DNA of 64,000 nt from an uncultured Shewanella sp. GTDB taxonomy: Bacteria; Pseudomonadota; Gammaproteobacteria; Enterobacterales; Shewanellaceae. Position 1 is the first letter of the stretch, and the number at the start of each line of letters is the position of its first letter. A model generated the notes under the pieces. That model was not told the origin of the DNA. It made no database searches and saw only the letters and a list, made by a program, of their open reading frames with translations. The stretch spans positions 62,001-126,000 of the forward strand of contig NZ_CANMUW010000013.1 of the NCBI RefSeq assembly GCF_947501225.1, in the 5' to 3' direction. A program made the position numbers and the translations under genes. Shown piece after piece: positions 51,189 through 59,564 of this stretch.

Positions 51189-52553
51189 AGCACAGATACT
51201 GGTGACCTTTATCGCCAAACCACCCTGACTGGTTTCACGATACTTAACATGCATATCCTTGCCTGTCTCATACATGGTTTCTATCACCTTATCCAGACTC
51301 ACTGTAGGCTCGCTGTTACGGCGCATCGCCATACGAGACGAGTTAATCGCCTTAACAGATGCAATTGCATTTCGCTCGATACAAGGTACCTGCACCTGAC
51401 CTGCAACCGGATCACAGGTCAGGCCTAAGTTGTGCTCCATGCCGATCTCGGCCGCGATACAGACCTGAGAAGGGTTAGCACCCATGATCTCCGCCAAACC
51501 GGCGGCAGCCATAGAGCAGGCAACCCCGACCTCTCCCTGACATCCCACTTCCGCTCCTGAGATGGAGGCGTTACGCTTGTAGAGTGAACCAATTGCTGAA
51601 GCCGCAAGATAGAAACGCGTATACTCCTGCTTACCCATGGGCTGAATAAACTTATCGTAATACGCCATTACTGCCGGGATGATACCCGCTGCGCCATTGG
51701 TCGGAGAGGTCACAACACGACCACCGGCAGCATTTTCCTCACTGACCGCAAGAGCAAACATATTCACCCAGTCGATGATCACCATAGGATCGGAGGAGAG
51801 GCGCTCTCCCGTAACCAGTTGACGGTATAGTGCAGGCGCCCGACGCGGCACCCTTAATGGACCGGCAAGCACCCCTTCAGTCTGACAACCTCTTTCGATG
51901 CCGGACTTCATGGTATCCCATACTGCACCAAAAGCTTCGTAGATAGCCGCTTCACTGCGAAGCACCTTCTCATTTTCCATCATCAAAGCACTGATGCTGA
52001 TCCCTTCACGTTTACATGTCTCCAGTAGTTCGGCGGCATTGGCAAACGGATAGGGAACAATCACTTCATTAGCCGCTGTTAGCCCGAAATGCTCTTCATC
52101 GACAATGAAGCCGCCACCGGTGGAGTAGTAGGTTTTACTGAATGTACAGCTGTCGTCTGTCCAGGCATGTAACGACATGCCATTTTCATGCAGCGGCAAG
52201 GCATGTTCATGAAAAGTTACAGAGCCTTGTGGAAATGCGACACTCATTGCCTCTTTGCCTAATGGCAAGGTTGAAGTCTGCTCTACCTGACGGATAAATT
52301 CAGGAATCAATTCGATATCGACACTCTCAGGAAGGTTGCCACCTAAGCCCATTAAGATAGCGGTATCAGTATGGTGTCCCTTACCTGTTAAGGATAGTGA
52401 ACCATAGATATCGACGCTCACACGGGTGATCTGCTTCAGCTCACCACGTTGACGTAACTCATCGACAAACTCTTTAGCGGCCTTCATCGGCCCGACAGTG
52501 TGTGAGCTCGATGGACCCACACCTATCTTAAAAATATCAAATGCGCTAAACAT
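51186..52553 (-). CDS. sdaA: L-serine dehydratase, iron-sulfur type
   Basis: Deaminates L-serine to pyruvate and ammonia, 455 aa, single-chain type with beta and alpha domains fused. Motifs are FKIGVGPSSSHTVGPM at the N-terminus, SPTNGAAGIIPA, and the cluster Cys in AEVGCQGEVG and LTCDPVAGQVQVPC. An in-frame TTG three codons upstream is rejected in favour of ATG 52553. It lies downstream of the serine transporter gene sdaC on the same strand, so uptake and breakdown are co-expressed. Confidence 0.95.
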   Translation of the reverse strand: MFSAFDIFKIGVGPSSSHTVGPMKAAKEFVDELRQRGELKQITRVSVDIYGSLSLTGKGHHTDTAILMGLGGNLPESVDIELIPEFIRQVEQTSTLPLGKEAMSVAFPQGSVTFHEHALPLHENGMSLHAWTDDSCTFSKTYYSTGGGFIVDEEHFGLTAANEVIVPYPFANAAELLETCKREGISISALMMENEKVLRSEAAIYEAFGAVWDTMKSGIERGCQTEGVLAGPLRVPRRAPALYRQLVTGERLSSDPMVIIDWVNMFALAVSEENAAGGRVVTSPTNGAAGIIPAVMAYYDKFIQPMGKQEYTRFYLAASAIGSLYKRNASISGAEVGCQGEVGVACSMAAAGLAEIMGANPSQVCIAAEIGMEHNLGLTCDPVAGQVQVPCIERNAIASVKAINSSRMAMRRNSEPTVSLDKVIETMYETGKDMHVKYRETSQGGLAIKVTSICA

Positions 52554-52635
52554 AATAAACAACCTCTAAAAAAGCAGGAAAGGGTCAGCACTTGAGTAGT
52601 ACTGACCCGATAACAAGCATGCTTTATGACTTAAG

Positions 52636-53907
52636 TTAAGACAACATGCCAAATAGAATTGCCGTCATGGCTAACAGGCCAGCAAGGATAACGAAGATGT
52701 TACTGATACGGCCACGATAGGCTTTCAGCGCCGGCACCTTATACACAGCGTACATAGGCATCAGGTAAAGGATCGCAGCGATGATTGGGCCACCTAACGC
52801 TTCAATCATGCCCAGAATGCTTGGGTTAATGACCGCAACCCCCCAGATGGTGAAGAACATGAAACCAAGAATGAACTTATCGACTTTCTGTTCTGAAACC
52901 TCTCTCTTACTGCTGGCAAGTTGTTTAGTCACCAGCCCCTTCAGTCCCTCTGCAGCACCTAAGTAGTGGCCGAAGAATGAGGAGAGAATCGCAATAGTCG
53001 CGATGATAGGACCAAAATAGCTCACGAACCCACTATCGTGAACGTTAGCCAGATAGGAGAGAATCGCCAAGTTCTGCTCTTTTGACTCGGCAAGCTGAGC
53101 CGGGCTCAGAGAAAGCACGCAAGAGAAAACGAACAGCATCACGAAACCAACCAGCATCATAGTGGTGTTACGTAGAATGACATCGGCCTTCTTGGCCGCA
53201 TTATTACCATGTTCACGCTTGAGCGAAACAGAAAACTGAGAGATGGCCGGCGAATGGTTAAAGGCAAACACGAGTACCGGAATAGTTAACCAGACAGTGC
53301 CTAAGAACTCTCCGGCTGCAGGCACCTGAGTCAGTGCATCCATCTTCCAGCTGGGTATAAGATACAGAGACATAAAGGCCAGAATCGCAACCAATGGATA
53401 TACCAGAAGTTGAGTCACCTTCAACATAAACTTCTCACCGGAAACCATCACAGACATCATGCCTAAGATAAGCAGACCCGATAAAATCCAACGTGGTGGT
53501 GAAGCCATACCGAGCTGGTTAACGATAAAGCTATCTATGGTATTGGTTATACCGACTCCATAGATCAAAACAATTGGGTAGATAGCGAAGAAGTAGAGTA
53601 AGGTTATCGCCTTACCGGCTCCAACACCGAAGTACTCTTCTACGACATGAGTAATATCGCTGCTTTGCTTCTGAGAAGAGCAGACGAATCGAGACAGACC
53701 ACGGTGTGCCAGATAGGTCATAGGACCAATCATCAGCGCCATCATAACCAGTGGCCAAAAGCCTCCCATACCGGCATTGATAGGTAGGAAAAGAATACCT
53801 GCACCTACCGCGGTGCCAAATAGACTCAACATCCAAGTTGTATCCTGACGTGTCCAACCCTGACGGCCAGCTTCTTGTACTTGGGTATTAATCGCTTCTT
53901 CTTGCAT
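52636..53907 (-). CDS. sdaC: Serine transporter SdaC-like (HAAAP family)
   Basis: A 423-aa inner membrane amino acid permease with 11 predicted helices. It has the HAAAP start TTWMLSLFGTAVGAGILFLPINAG and later FAFNHSPAISQFS. Gene order with sdaA identifies serine as the likely substrate; threonine is an alternative. The first gene of the sdaC-sdaA unit, preceded by a gap of about 600 bp. Confidence 0.92.
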   Translation of the reverse strand: MQEEAINTQVQEAGRQGWTRQDTTWMLSLFGTAVGAGILFLPINAGMGGFWPLVMMALMIGPMTYLAHRGLSRFVCSSQKQSSDITHVVEEYFGVGAGKAITLLYFFAIYPIVLIYGVGITNTIDSFIVNQLGMASPPRWILSGLLILGMMSVMVSGEKFMLKVTQLLVYPLVAILAFMSLYLIPSWKMDALTQVPAAGEFLGTVWLTIPVLVFAFNHSPAISQFSVSLKREHGNNAAKKADVILRNTTMMLVGFVMLFVFSCVLSLSPAQLAESKEQNLAILSYLANVHDSGFVSYFGPIIATIAILSSFFGHYLGAAEGLKGLVTKQLASSKREVSEQKVDKFILGFMFFTIWGVAVINPSILGMIEALGGPIIAAILYLMPMYAVYKVPALKAYRGRISNIFVILAGLLAMTAILFGMLS

Positions 53908-54514
53908 AAATATTACCTTTGAGGTGCTAATGGCACCTTTGGTGTTCTTGGTATAAACAGTAACTTCGAGATGAATATTTCCATTCGAAGTAGGAGCAAA
54001 TTTCGCGGTCAGAATATAGATATAAAGTCGTGAAAAATTGATCTGGAGCCGGGTTTTGTAATCAAATTTCAGAACAAGCTGATATTGGGATCAATGTCTA
54101 ATTTATTATGTTCTAAATTTTCATATTGCACCCACTTCAGCAACCTGATTGAACCTGGGGTTAACATGGAAATCACATATATTACCTATCGATGATATTC
54201 GAGAATCAGAGATTTAACCCCGAGTTATGAGCGATCCCCCAGAAACGAAGAGTTTCGAGAGATCACCCCGCAATCAGATAGCAAAACCTGAAGTAGATCA
54301 CAGTCACTTTTGCTACATAAACTGTTCCGGGCAGATAATCTGACTAGCTCTTTCTCATATGAAAATGTTCAAACAGTAAACACCGCCGTTGATGACACTT
54401 TCGGTCAGTGGGAGTAACATATTTATCCATAAGAGAATTTACGACTAAACTCACCTTTTTGTTAGCCCCTTTTGTGGCTCAAAACGATAACTGAAAAACA
54501 GGAAACAGATAAAC
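53908..54514. other. Long divergent gap between sdaC and yjjX
   Basis: About 600 AT-rich bases without a gene. It holds a 7-bp inverted repeat acttcga / tcgaagt (53963-53991) in the sdaC leader, and a weak CRP-like site cctga-N6-tcaca (54287-54302). No known riboswitch pattern was recognised, although the length leaves room for one. Confidence 0.4.
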
Positions 54515-55084
54515 ATGCAAGAGCTCTCCGGCCAGAAGAGAATAAGAGTTTTAATTGGCTCGACCAATCCGGTAAAGATCAACGCAGCCAAGGTTGCCAT
54601 CTGTCAACTATTCCCTGAGTCAAATATTGAGTGCATAGCGACTCATGCTCCATCCGGTGTAGCCAATCAGCCAATGACAGAGAGAGAAACCCGACTGGGA
54701 GCGCTCAACCGGGTCAGGTATTGCCAATCAATGGCAGCCTCGGGAGAGCAGGAAGCAGAGTTATTTGTCGCCATGGAGGGTGGGGTTGATAAATTGGAAC
54801 ATGGCCCGGCAACGTTTGCCTATATTGCCGTAGCCACGGCAAAACAGATCTCTGTCGGTCGAAGCGCCCTGCTCCCCCTTCCCTCAAGCGTCTATCACGC
54901 ATTAGAGGCAGGAGAAGAGCTTGGCGATGTAATGGATAGATTATTCAATACCAAGAATATTAAGCAACAGGGCGGAGCAATCGGGCTACTGACTAAAGGT
55001 CACGCAACCCGAGAAAGCATCTACACTCAAGCCCTTATTCTTGCCATGGCGCCACTACTAAACCCTGAGTTATATCAAGACTAA
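54515..55084 (+). CDS. yjjX: Inosine/xanthosine triphosphatase
   Basis: A 189-aa house-cleaning NTPase that hydrolyses ITP and XTP. YjjX family features are IGSTNPVKINAAKVAI at the start, APSGVANQPMTERETRLGA, MEGGVDK, and GELGDVMD-like ELGDVMDRLFNTKNIKQ with GAIGLLTKGHATRES. AGGAAA lies about 10 nt before the ATG. Monocistronic. Confidence 0.93.
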   Translation: MQELSGQKRIRVLIGSTNPVKINAAKVAICQLFPESNIECIATHAPSGVANQPMTERETRLGALNRVRYCQSMAASGEQEAELFVAMEGGVDKLEHGPATFAYIAVATAKQISVGRSALLPLPSSVYHALEAGEELGDVMDRLFNTKNIKQQGGAIGLLTKGHATRESIYTQALILAMAPLLNPELYQD

Positions 55085-55132
55085 AGCACTACAGGTATGA
55101 CTTGCTTTTTTTGTGCTAACTCCCTAGGTTAA

Positions 55133-55170
55133 GCATGTAGCGTAAACCATGCCTGTCGCTATATGCTTTT
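55133..55170 (+). terminator. Possible terminator of yjjX
   Basis: gcatgtagcg and cgctatatgc pair with one mismatch across a 14-nt loop, followed by four T. A small palindrome (tccct-tg-aggga) lies just beyond. Confidence 0.5.
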
Positions 55171-55230
55171 GCCCCCGTTCACTCCCTTGAGGGAAAATCG
55201 ACTCAGCAAACACTTGCATTCTTTCTCATT

Positions 55231-55279
55231 ACCCTCTAGGTTAGACATTTAGATGTTAGTCGCAACTAATTAAGAGGGT
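55231..55279. promoter_or_regulatory. Candidate MarR-type operator
   Basis: An imperfect palindrome TTAGT-CGCA-ACTAA (55256-55269) lies just before the MarR-fusion gene and inside a wider inverted repeat accctct / agagggt. MarR proteins often bind palindromes of about this size before their own genes, so autoregulation is plausible. Confidence 0.4.
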
Positions 55280-55288
55280 CGGGTAGCT

Positions 55289-56290
55289 GTGGTAAATAGC
55301 AAGAGTGACAATTTTAGCAAAGACAAGGCCGAACAGGTTCAAGGTTCCGGCCTCAGAACCTTGTCCAGACACCTGGTCAGACAGTTAGGCATGCTCAATT
55401 CGGCGTGCGGCGACCTGCCACTGTCACCGGTTCAAGCCCATGCATTGATCGAGCTCAGGCATCAGGCGATCCCGATTAAGCAACTCGCTCGGATTCTTAA
55501 TATCGATAAATCCAATGCCAGTCGTGCCATCACTAACTTAGTGGATAAAGGGCTTGCTCAAACCAGGAGTAACCCTAAAGACAGCAGGAGTTTACTCGCT
55601 CACCTGACCCCTCAGGGAAAGAAGTTACTTAATAAGTTGGATCAACAGCAAAATATTATTTTCGGGGAGATCCTGTCCCAACTCTCCAGCGAAGAGACGA
55701 GGCAGATAGAGAGTGCGATAGCCCTCTATCATAAAGCTATATGCCGCGCCCAGGCCCAGCAAGGGTTAATCATCCGTGAGATAAGACCCGAAGATGACCA
55801 GGCGATGGCTGAGGTCATTCGCGAAGTCTCTGCCGAATATGGCCTCACACCGGATAAAGGATATGGTGTCTCAGATCCTACTCTGGACTCCCTCAGCCAG
55901 GAGTATCGTTCCGATAATGCCTGTTACTGGGTAATTGAGTTAGATGGTGTTGTAGTGGGCGGTGGTGGCATTGCCCCGCTAAACGCTAAAACCAGTCAGG
56001 GTGAAGCCGAAGGTATGTCCGCCGCCGAAGATGGAGTTTGCGAACTTCAGAAGATGTACTTTTCACAGCAACTGCGTGGAAAAGGCGTCGCTAGGCGTCT
56101 GGCCTACCAAGCACTGGAGTTCGCCCGTGAACATGATTTTCACTCCTGCTACTTAGAGACTACGGCCTGTCTAAATGAAGCCGTAAAGCTTTATGAATCA
56201 ATCGGCTTCGAACATCTGCAGTCTCACCTCGGTAATACCGGCCATGATGCTTGTGAGATACCTATGCTATTGAAGTTAACAAAAAACTAA
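55289..56290 (+). CDS. MarR-type regulator fused to GNAT acetyltransferase
   Basis: A 333-aa two-domain protein. Residues about 20-150 are a MarR winged helix (IPIKQLARILNIDKSNASRAI then DPKDSRS-like NPKDSRSLLAHLTPQGKKLL). Residues about 158-330 are a GNAT domain (LQKMYFSQQLRGKGVARRLAYQ, then YLETTACLNEAVKLYESIGFE). Such fusions are known in bacteria. The acetyltransferase part may sense or modify a small molecule. The start is GTG. A palindrome directly upstream may be its own operator. Confidence 0.9.
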   Translation: MVNSKSDNFSKDKAEQVQGSGLRTLSRHLVRQLGMLNSACGDLPLSPVQAHALIELRHQAIPIKQLARILNIDKSNASRAITNLVDKGLAQTRSNPKDSRSLLAHLTPQGKKLLNKLDQQQNIIFGEILSQLSSEETRQIESAIALYHKAICRAQAQQGLIIREIRPEDDQAMAEVIREVSAEYGLTPDKGYGVSDPTLDSLSQEYRSDNACYWVIELDGVVVGGGGIAPLNAKTSQGEAEGMSAAEDGVCELQKMYFSQQLRGKGVARRLAYQALEFAREHDFHSCYLETTACLNEAVKLYESIGFEHLQSHLGNTGHDACEIPMLLKLTKN

Positions 56291-56481
56291 GATGCTCAGA
56301 TATCGCTAAGACAACGCCCTTCGGGCTATCGATAAGGACCAGGCCTTAGGGTCTGGTAAATGGGCGCTGCTAACACTTCATCGCAGCTGTCATCTGATAT
56401 ATCTAGTCTTTCCCGCAAAACATTGTTAGCCTCAAATGATTCTCGTTGCGCAGTTTGCGCCAAAAAAGTAGTGGAGATTTT

Positions 56482-57525
56482 ATGGAATATAGACGTATCC
56501 CACATTCCAGCCTTGACGTAAGTAAACTCTGCTTAGGTACCATGACCTGGGGCGAGCAGAATACCGAGCAGGAAGCTTTTTCCCAGCTCGACTATGCCAT
56601 AGGAGAAGGCATTAACTTTATCGACACCGCAGAGATGTATCCGGTCCCTCCGAGGGCAGAGACTCAGGGTGAGACAGAGCGCATATTAGGTAACTACCTC
56701 AAGAGCAGCGGCAACCGTAATAATCTGGTCATCGCGACTAAGGTATCGGCCCCCGGTGGTAAGAGTGACTATATCAGACCAAATATGGCCCTGGACTGGC
56801 GCAATATACACGAGGCGGTCGATGCCTCGCTGGAGAGGCTGCAGATCGACACCATAGATCTGTATCAGGTTCACTGGCCCGATAGGAACTGTAACTTTTT
56901 CGGCGAGCTCTCCTATCAACAGATCGATGATAACGAGAAGCAGACCCCTATCATAGAGACGCTTGAGGCCTTGGCCGATCTGGTCAAGTCAGGCAAGATC
57001 CGCTATATCGGTGTCTCCAATGAAACGCCCTGGGGCCTGATGAAGTACCTTCAGTTGGCGGAGAAACACGATCTTCCGCGAGTTATCAGTGTTCAAAACC
57101 CCTATAACCTGCTCAACCGCAGCTATGAGGTGGGCATGGCAGAGATAAGCCACAGGGAAGAGGTTCCACTATTGGCGTACTCCCCTCTTGCCTTCGGCGC
57201 CCTCAGTGGTAAGTACCTCAATGACCAGTGGCCAGAGGGAGCTCGACTGACTCTGTTTAAACGTTTTGCACGTTATACCGGTAGCCAGATGGCACTGGAA
57301 GCCACTAAGGCATATGTCGAATTGGCCAGAGAGTTCAACATGAGCCCGGCTCAGATGGCGCTGGCGTTCGTTAACTCACGCAAATTTGTCGCCTCTAATA
57401 TCATAGGGGCTACGAGTATCGAACAGTTAAGGGAGAATATCGACAGCATCAATACCTGTATCTCTCCCGAATTGCTTATCCGCCTCGATGAGCTGGCACA
57501 GATATACCGACTACCTTGCCCTTAA
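56482..57525 (+). CDS. tas: Aldo/keto reductase, Tas family
   Basis: A 347-aa NADPH-dependent oxidoreductase of the AKR superfamily. It has LCLGTMTWGEQNTEQEAF, the catalytic region FIDTAEMYPVPP (Asp and Tyr), IATKVSAPGG (Lys), and YQVHWPDRN (His). The Tas-specific YPVPP and TWGEQNTE patterns support the name. ATG 56482 has GGAG 6 nt upstream; an earlier in-frame ATG lacks one. Its physiological substrate is not known. Confidence 0.92.
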   Translation: MEYRRIPHSSLDVSKLCLGTMTWGEQNTEQEAFSQLDYAIGEGINFIDTAEMYPVPPRAETQGETERILGNYLKSSGNRNNLVIATKVSAPGGKSDYIRPNMALDWRNIHEAVDASLERLQIDTIDLYQVHWPDRNCNFFGELSYQQIDDNEKQTPIIETLEALADLVKSGKIRYIGVSNETPWGLMKYLQLAEKHDLPRVISVQNPYNLLNRSYEVGMAEISHREEVPLLAYSPLAFGALSGKYLNDQWPEGARLTLFKRFARYTGSQMALEATKAYVELAREFNMSPAQMALAFVNSRKFVASNIIGATSIEQLRENIDSINTCISPELLIRLDELAQIYRLPCP

Positions 57526-57568
57526 AAATGGAGATAGCCCTAACCGGCCAACTACACCAAAGCTATCC

Positions 57569-57610
57569 CCTGCTCTCTTAGCAGGAGCCCCGGAAAATGA
57601 CTCTCCGGGG
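57569..57610. repeat. Two successive hairpins after tas
   Basis: cctgct-ctctt-agcagg and ccccgga ... tccgggg follow each other before the terminator at 57636. They may belong to a compound 3' structure. Confidence 0.55.
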
Positions 57611-57635
57611 GCACAAGGTAAAAGCCACTTGCAAT

Positions 57636-57679
57636 AGGCGTTGAGATCTCCGAAGATCACAACGCCTTATTCTTTTTGT
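57636..57679 (+). terminator. Terminator between tas and csdA
   Basis: A 14-bp stem (aggcgttgagatct with agatcacaacgcct, one mismatch) and loop ccga are followed by a T-rich stretch, 22 nt before the csdA start. Confidence 0.82.
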
Positions 57680-57700
57680 TATATACCTGCGGATTAAACC

Positions 57701-58912
57701 ATGGACCTTACCCAATTGCGCGCTCAATTTCCCACTCTGGAGCAGACCTTAGAGGGGTATCCACTATGCTATCTGGACACGGCTGCCACCAGCCAGAAAC
57801 CTAAGCGGGTCCTCGATGCCATGGCTCAATATTACGAAAAGGATAACGCAAACGTTCACAGAGCCGCTCACCAGCTGTCATCAAGAGCCACCAGCCAATA
57901 TGAAGCCGTTCGGGACACGCTGAGGCGCTTCATCAACGCCGGGCGGCGTGAAGAGGTCATCTTCACCCATGGTACCACCGAAGCTATCAACATGGTGGCC
58001 TTTGGGTTAACCCACCAGATTCACAAGGGCGATCTGATTCTTATCGATACCGCTGCTCACCATGCCAATATCGTTCCCTGGCAGCAGTTAGCAAACCGCA
58101 CCGGTGCCATCGTCAAGCCTATCCCTCTGACTGACGATTGCCGCCTGGATGAGCTGGCCTATGATGCCTTGCTGCAGGAAAAGCCGGCAATTGTTGCACT
58201 AAGCCATGTCTCTAATGCTCTGGGAACACTCAACCCGGTTAACTCCCTGGTCAATCGCGCTAAACAAGCCGGCGCCCTCACTCTGGTCGACGGTGCACAG
58301 GCGATTGCTCACCTTGCTGTCGACGTAAAAGAGATAGATTGTGACTTCTATGTATTTTCCGCCCATAAGATGTATGGCCCAACCGGGCTGGGCGTGCTTT
58401 ATGGTCGTTATGAGATATTAGATACTCTCGCCCCCTTGATAACAGGTGGTGAGATGATTAAAACCGTCAGTTTTGAGGCAACCGAGTTCAACATCCTGCC
58501 CAACAGGTTGGAAGCCGGAACTCCGCCTATTGCCGAGGTGATAGGTCTGGGTGAGGCCGTTGCCTTTATCGACGAACTCCCCAGAGACCAAACCTGTAGG
58601 CAGGAGAGTGAATTAATCCGTTACTTACAGGCCAGGCTCGAGCAGTTGGGTGATATCACCCTTTATGGTGCTCATAGGAATAATGTCGGTGCGGTGGCAT
58701 TTAATCTTGCAGATGAACATCATCAGGATGTTGGGATACTATTAGATCAACAGGGAATTGCAGTTCGTTGCGGTCACCATTGCGCCATGCCATTGATGCA
58801 GAGCCTGCAGATCAAAGGTTGTTGCCGTGCGTCGGTCGGTGTCTATACCAGCAAGGATGATATCGACAAGTTCATTGACGCACTCACATCGGTCAAAGAG
58901 ATGCTGTTATAA
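57701..58912 (+). CDS. csdA: Cysteine desulfurase CsdA/SufS type
   Basis: A PLP-dependent enzyme releasing sulfur from cysteine, 403 aa, group II. It has the PLP lysine in FSAHKMYGPTG, NVHRAAHQLSSRAT near the N-terminus, the GGEMI loop, and the persulfide Cys in CGHHCAMPLM. Followed on the same strand by a SufE/CsdE gene. Since no sufBCD genes adjoin, the CsdA-CsdE system is the likely match. A heptamer array separates the two. Confidence 0.93.
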   Translation: MDLTQLRAQFPTLEQTLEGYPLCYLDTAATSQKPKRVLDAMAQYYEKDNANVHRAAHQLSSRATSQYEAVRDTLRRFINAGRREEVIFTHGTTEAINMVAFGLTHQIHKGDLILIDTAAHHANIVPWQQLANRTGAIVKPIPLTDDCRLDELAYDALLQEKPAIVALSHVSNALGTLNPVNSLVNRAKQAGALTLVDGAQAIAHLAVDVKEIDCDFYVFSAHKMYGPTGLGVLYGRYEILDTLAPLITGGEMIKTVSFEATEFNILPNRLEAGTPPIAEVIGLGEAVAFIDELPRDQTCRQESELIRYLQARLEQLGDITLYGAHRNNVGAVAFNLADEHHQDVGILLDQQGIAVRCGHHCAMPLMQSLQIKGCCRASVGVYTSKDDIDKFIDALTSVKEMLL

Positions 58913-58914
58913 TC

Positions 58915-58965
58915 AGGTTCTAGGTTCTAGGTTCTAGGTTCTAGGTTCTAGGTTCTAGGTTCTAG
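58915..58965. repeat. 7-bp tandem repeat, unit aggttct, about 7.3 copies
   Basis: A perfect array between csdA and csdE, starting two bases after the csdA stop. Because the two genes are probably co-transcribed, the array lies within an mRNA. Confidence 0.96.
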
Positions 58966-59012
58966 CAAAGAGTTGTAATTCTATAGCGTTATACAAAACA
59001 ATCAGGACAGAT

Positions 59013-59450
59013 ATGAGTCAAGCTCCCTCCCCAGGCAAAGAACAATTTTTAGCGCTGAAACTGGATATTAATAAGATATTACCTCTGTTCAAAGATGCCG
59101 GGAATTGGCAGGAGAGGTACCGACAGATCATGCTGCAGGGGAAGTCTCTTCCCACTCTCAATGATAACTACAGAGTCGAGTCTGCTCAGGTCAGAGGCTG
59201 TGAGAGCAATGCCTGGCTGTATCACAGCCAAATTGATGGTAAACATTATTTTCTGGCAGACAGCGATGCCCGTGTCGTCAAAGGACTTATCGCCCTATTG
59301 TTAGCGGCTTGCCATGGCAAGAGTGATAATGAGATCCGCAGTTTTGATATCGAAGGCTACTTCGATGAACTTGGACTTACCGGGCAGCTCAGCCCATCAC
59401 GCACCAATGGACTATTTGCGTTGGCCAAGGCGATCAAGGCTGTGGTGTAG
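59013..59450 (+). CDS. csdE: Cysteine desulfuration protein CsdE/SufE
   Basis: A 145-aa sulfur acceptor that takes persulfide sulfur from CsdA. It has the SufE family core WQERYRQIMLQGK, the active Cys in VRGCESNAWL, and RTNGLFALAKAI at the C-terminus. AGGA lies 6 nt before the ATG. Downstream of csdA on the same strand. Confidence 0.93.
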   Translation: MSQAPSPGKEQFLALKLDINKILPLFKDAGNWQERYRQIMLQGKSLPTLNDNYRVESAQVRGCESNAWLYHSQIDGKHYFLADSDARVVKGLIALLLAACHGKSDNEIRSFDIEGYFDELGLTGQLSPSRTNGLFALAKAIKAVV

Positions 59451-59496
59451 CCTGTCTGGAGTTCAGAAAATCTTACTCCTGCTGTGGAATCGAATC

Positions 59497-59559
59497 CTCT
59501 TCCTCTTTAGGTTATTATTCTCATCCCGAAGTATAAGATAATAAGATCCAGAGGAAGAG
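59497..59559 (+). promoter_or_regulatory. Hairpin that would mask the dipeptidase ribosome site
   Basis: ctcttcctct (59497-59506) is complementary to agaggaagag (59550-59559), which contains the Shine-Dalgarno bases of the next gene. An inner stem ttattat / ataataa extends it. Folding would hide the ribosome site, so translation may be controlled. Confidence 0.5.
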
Positions 59560-59564
59560 CGTCC

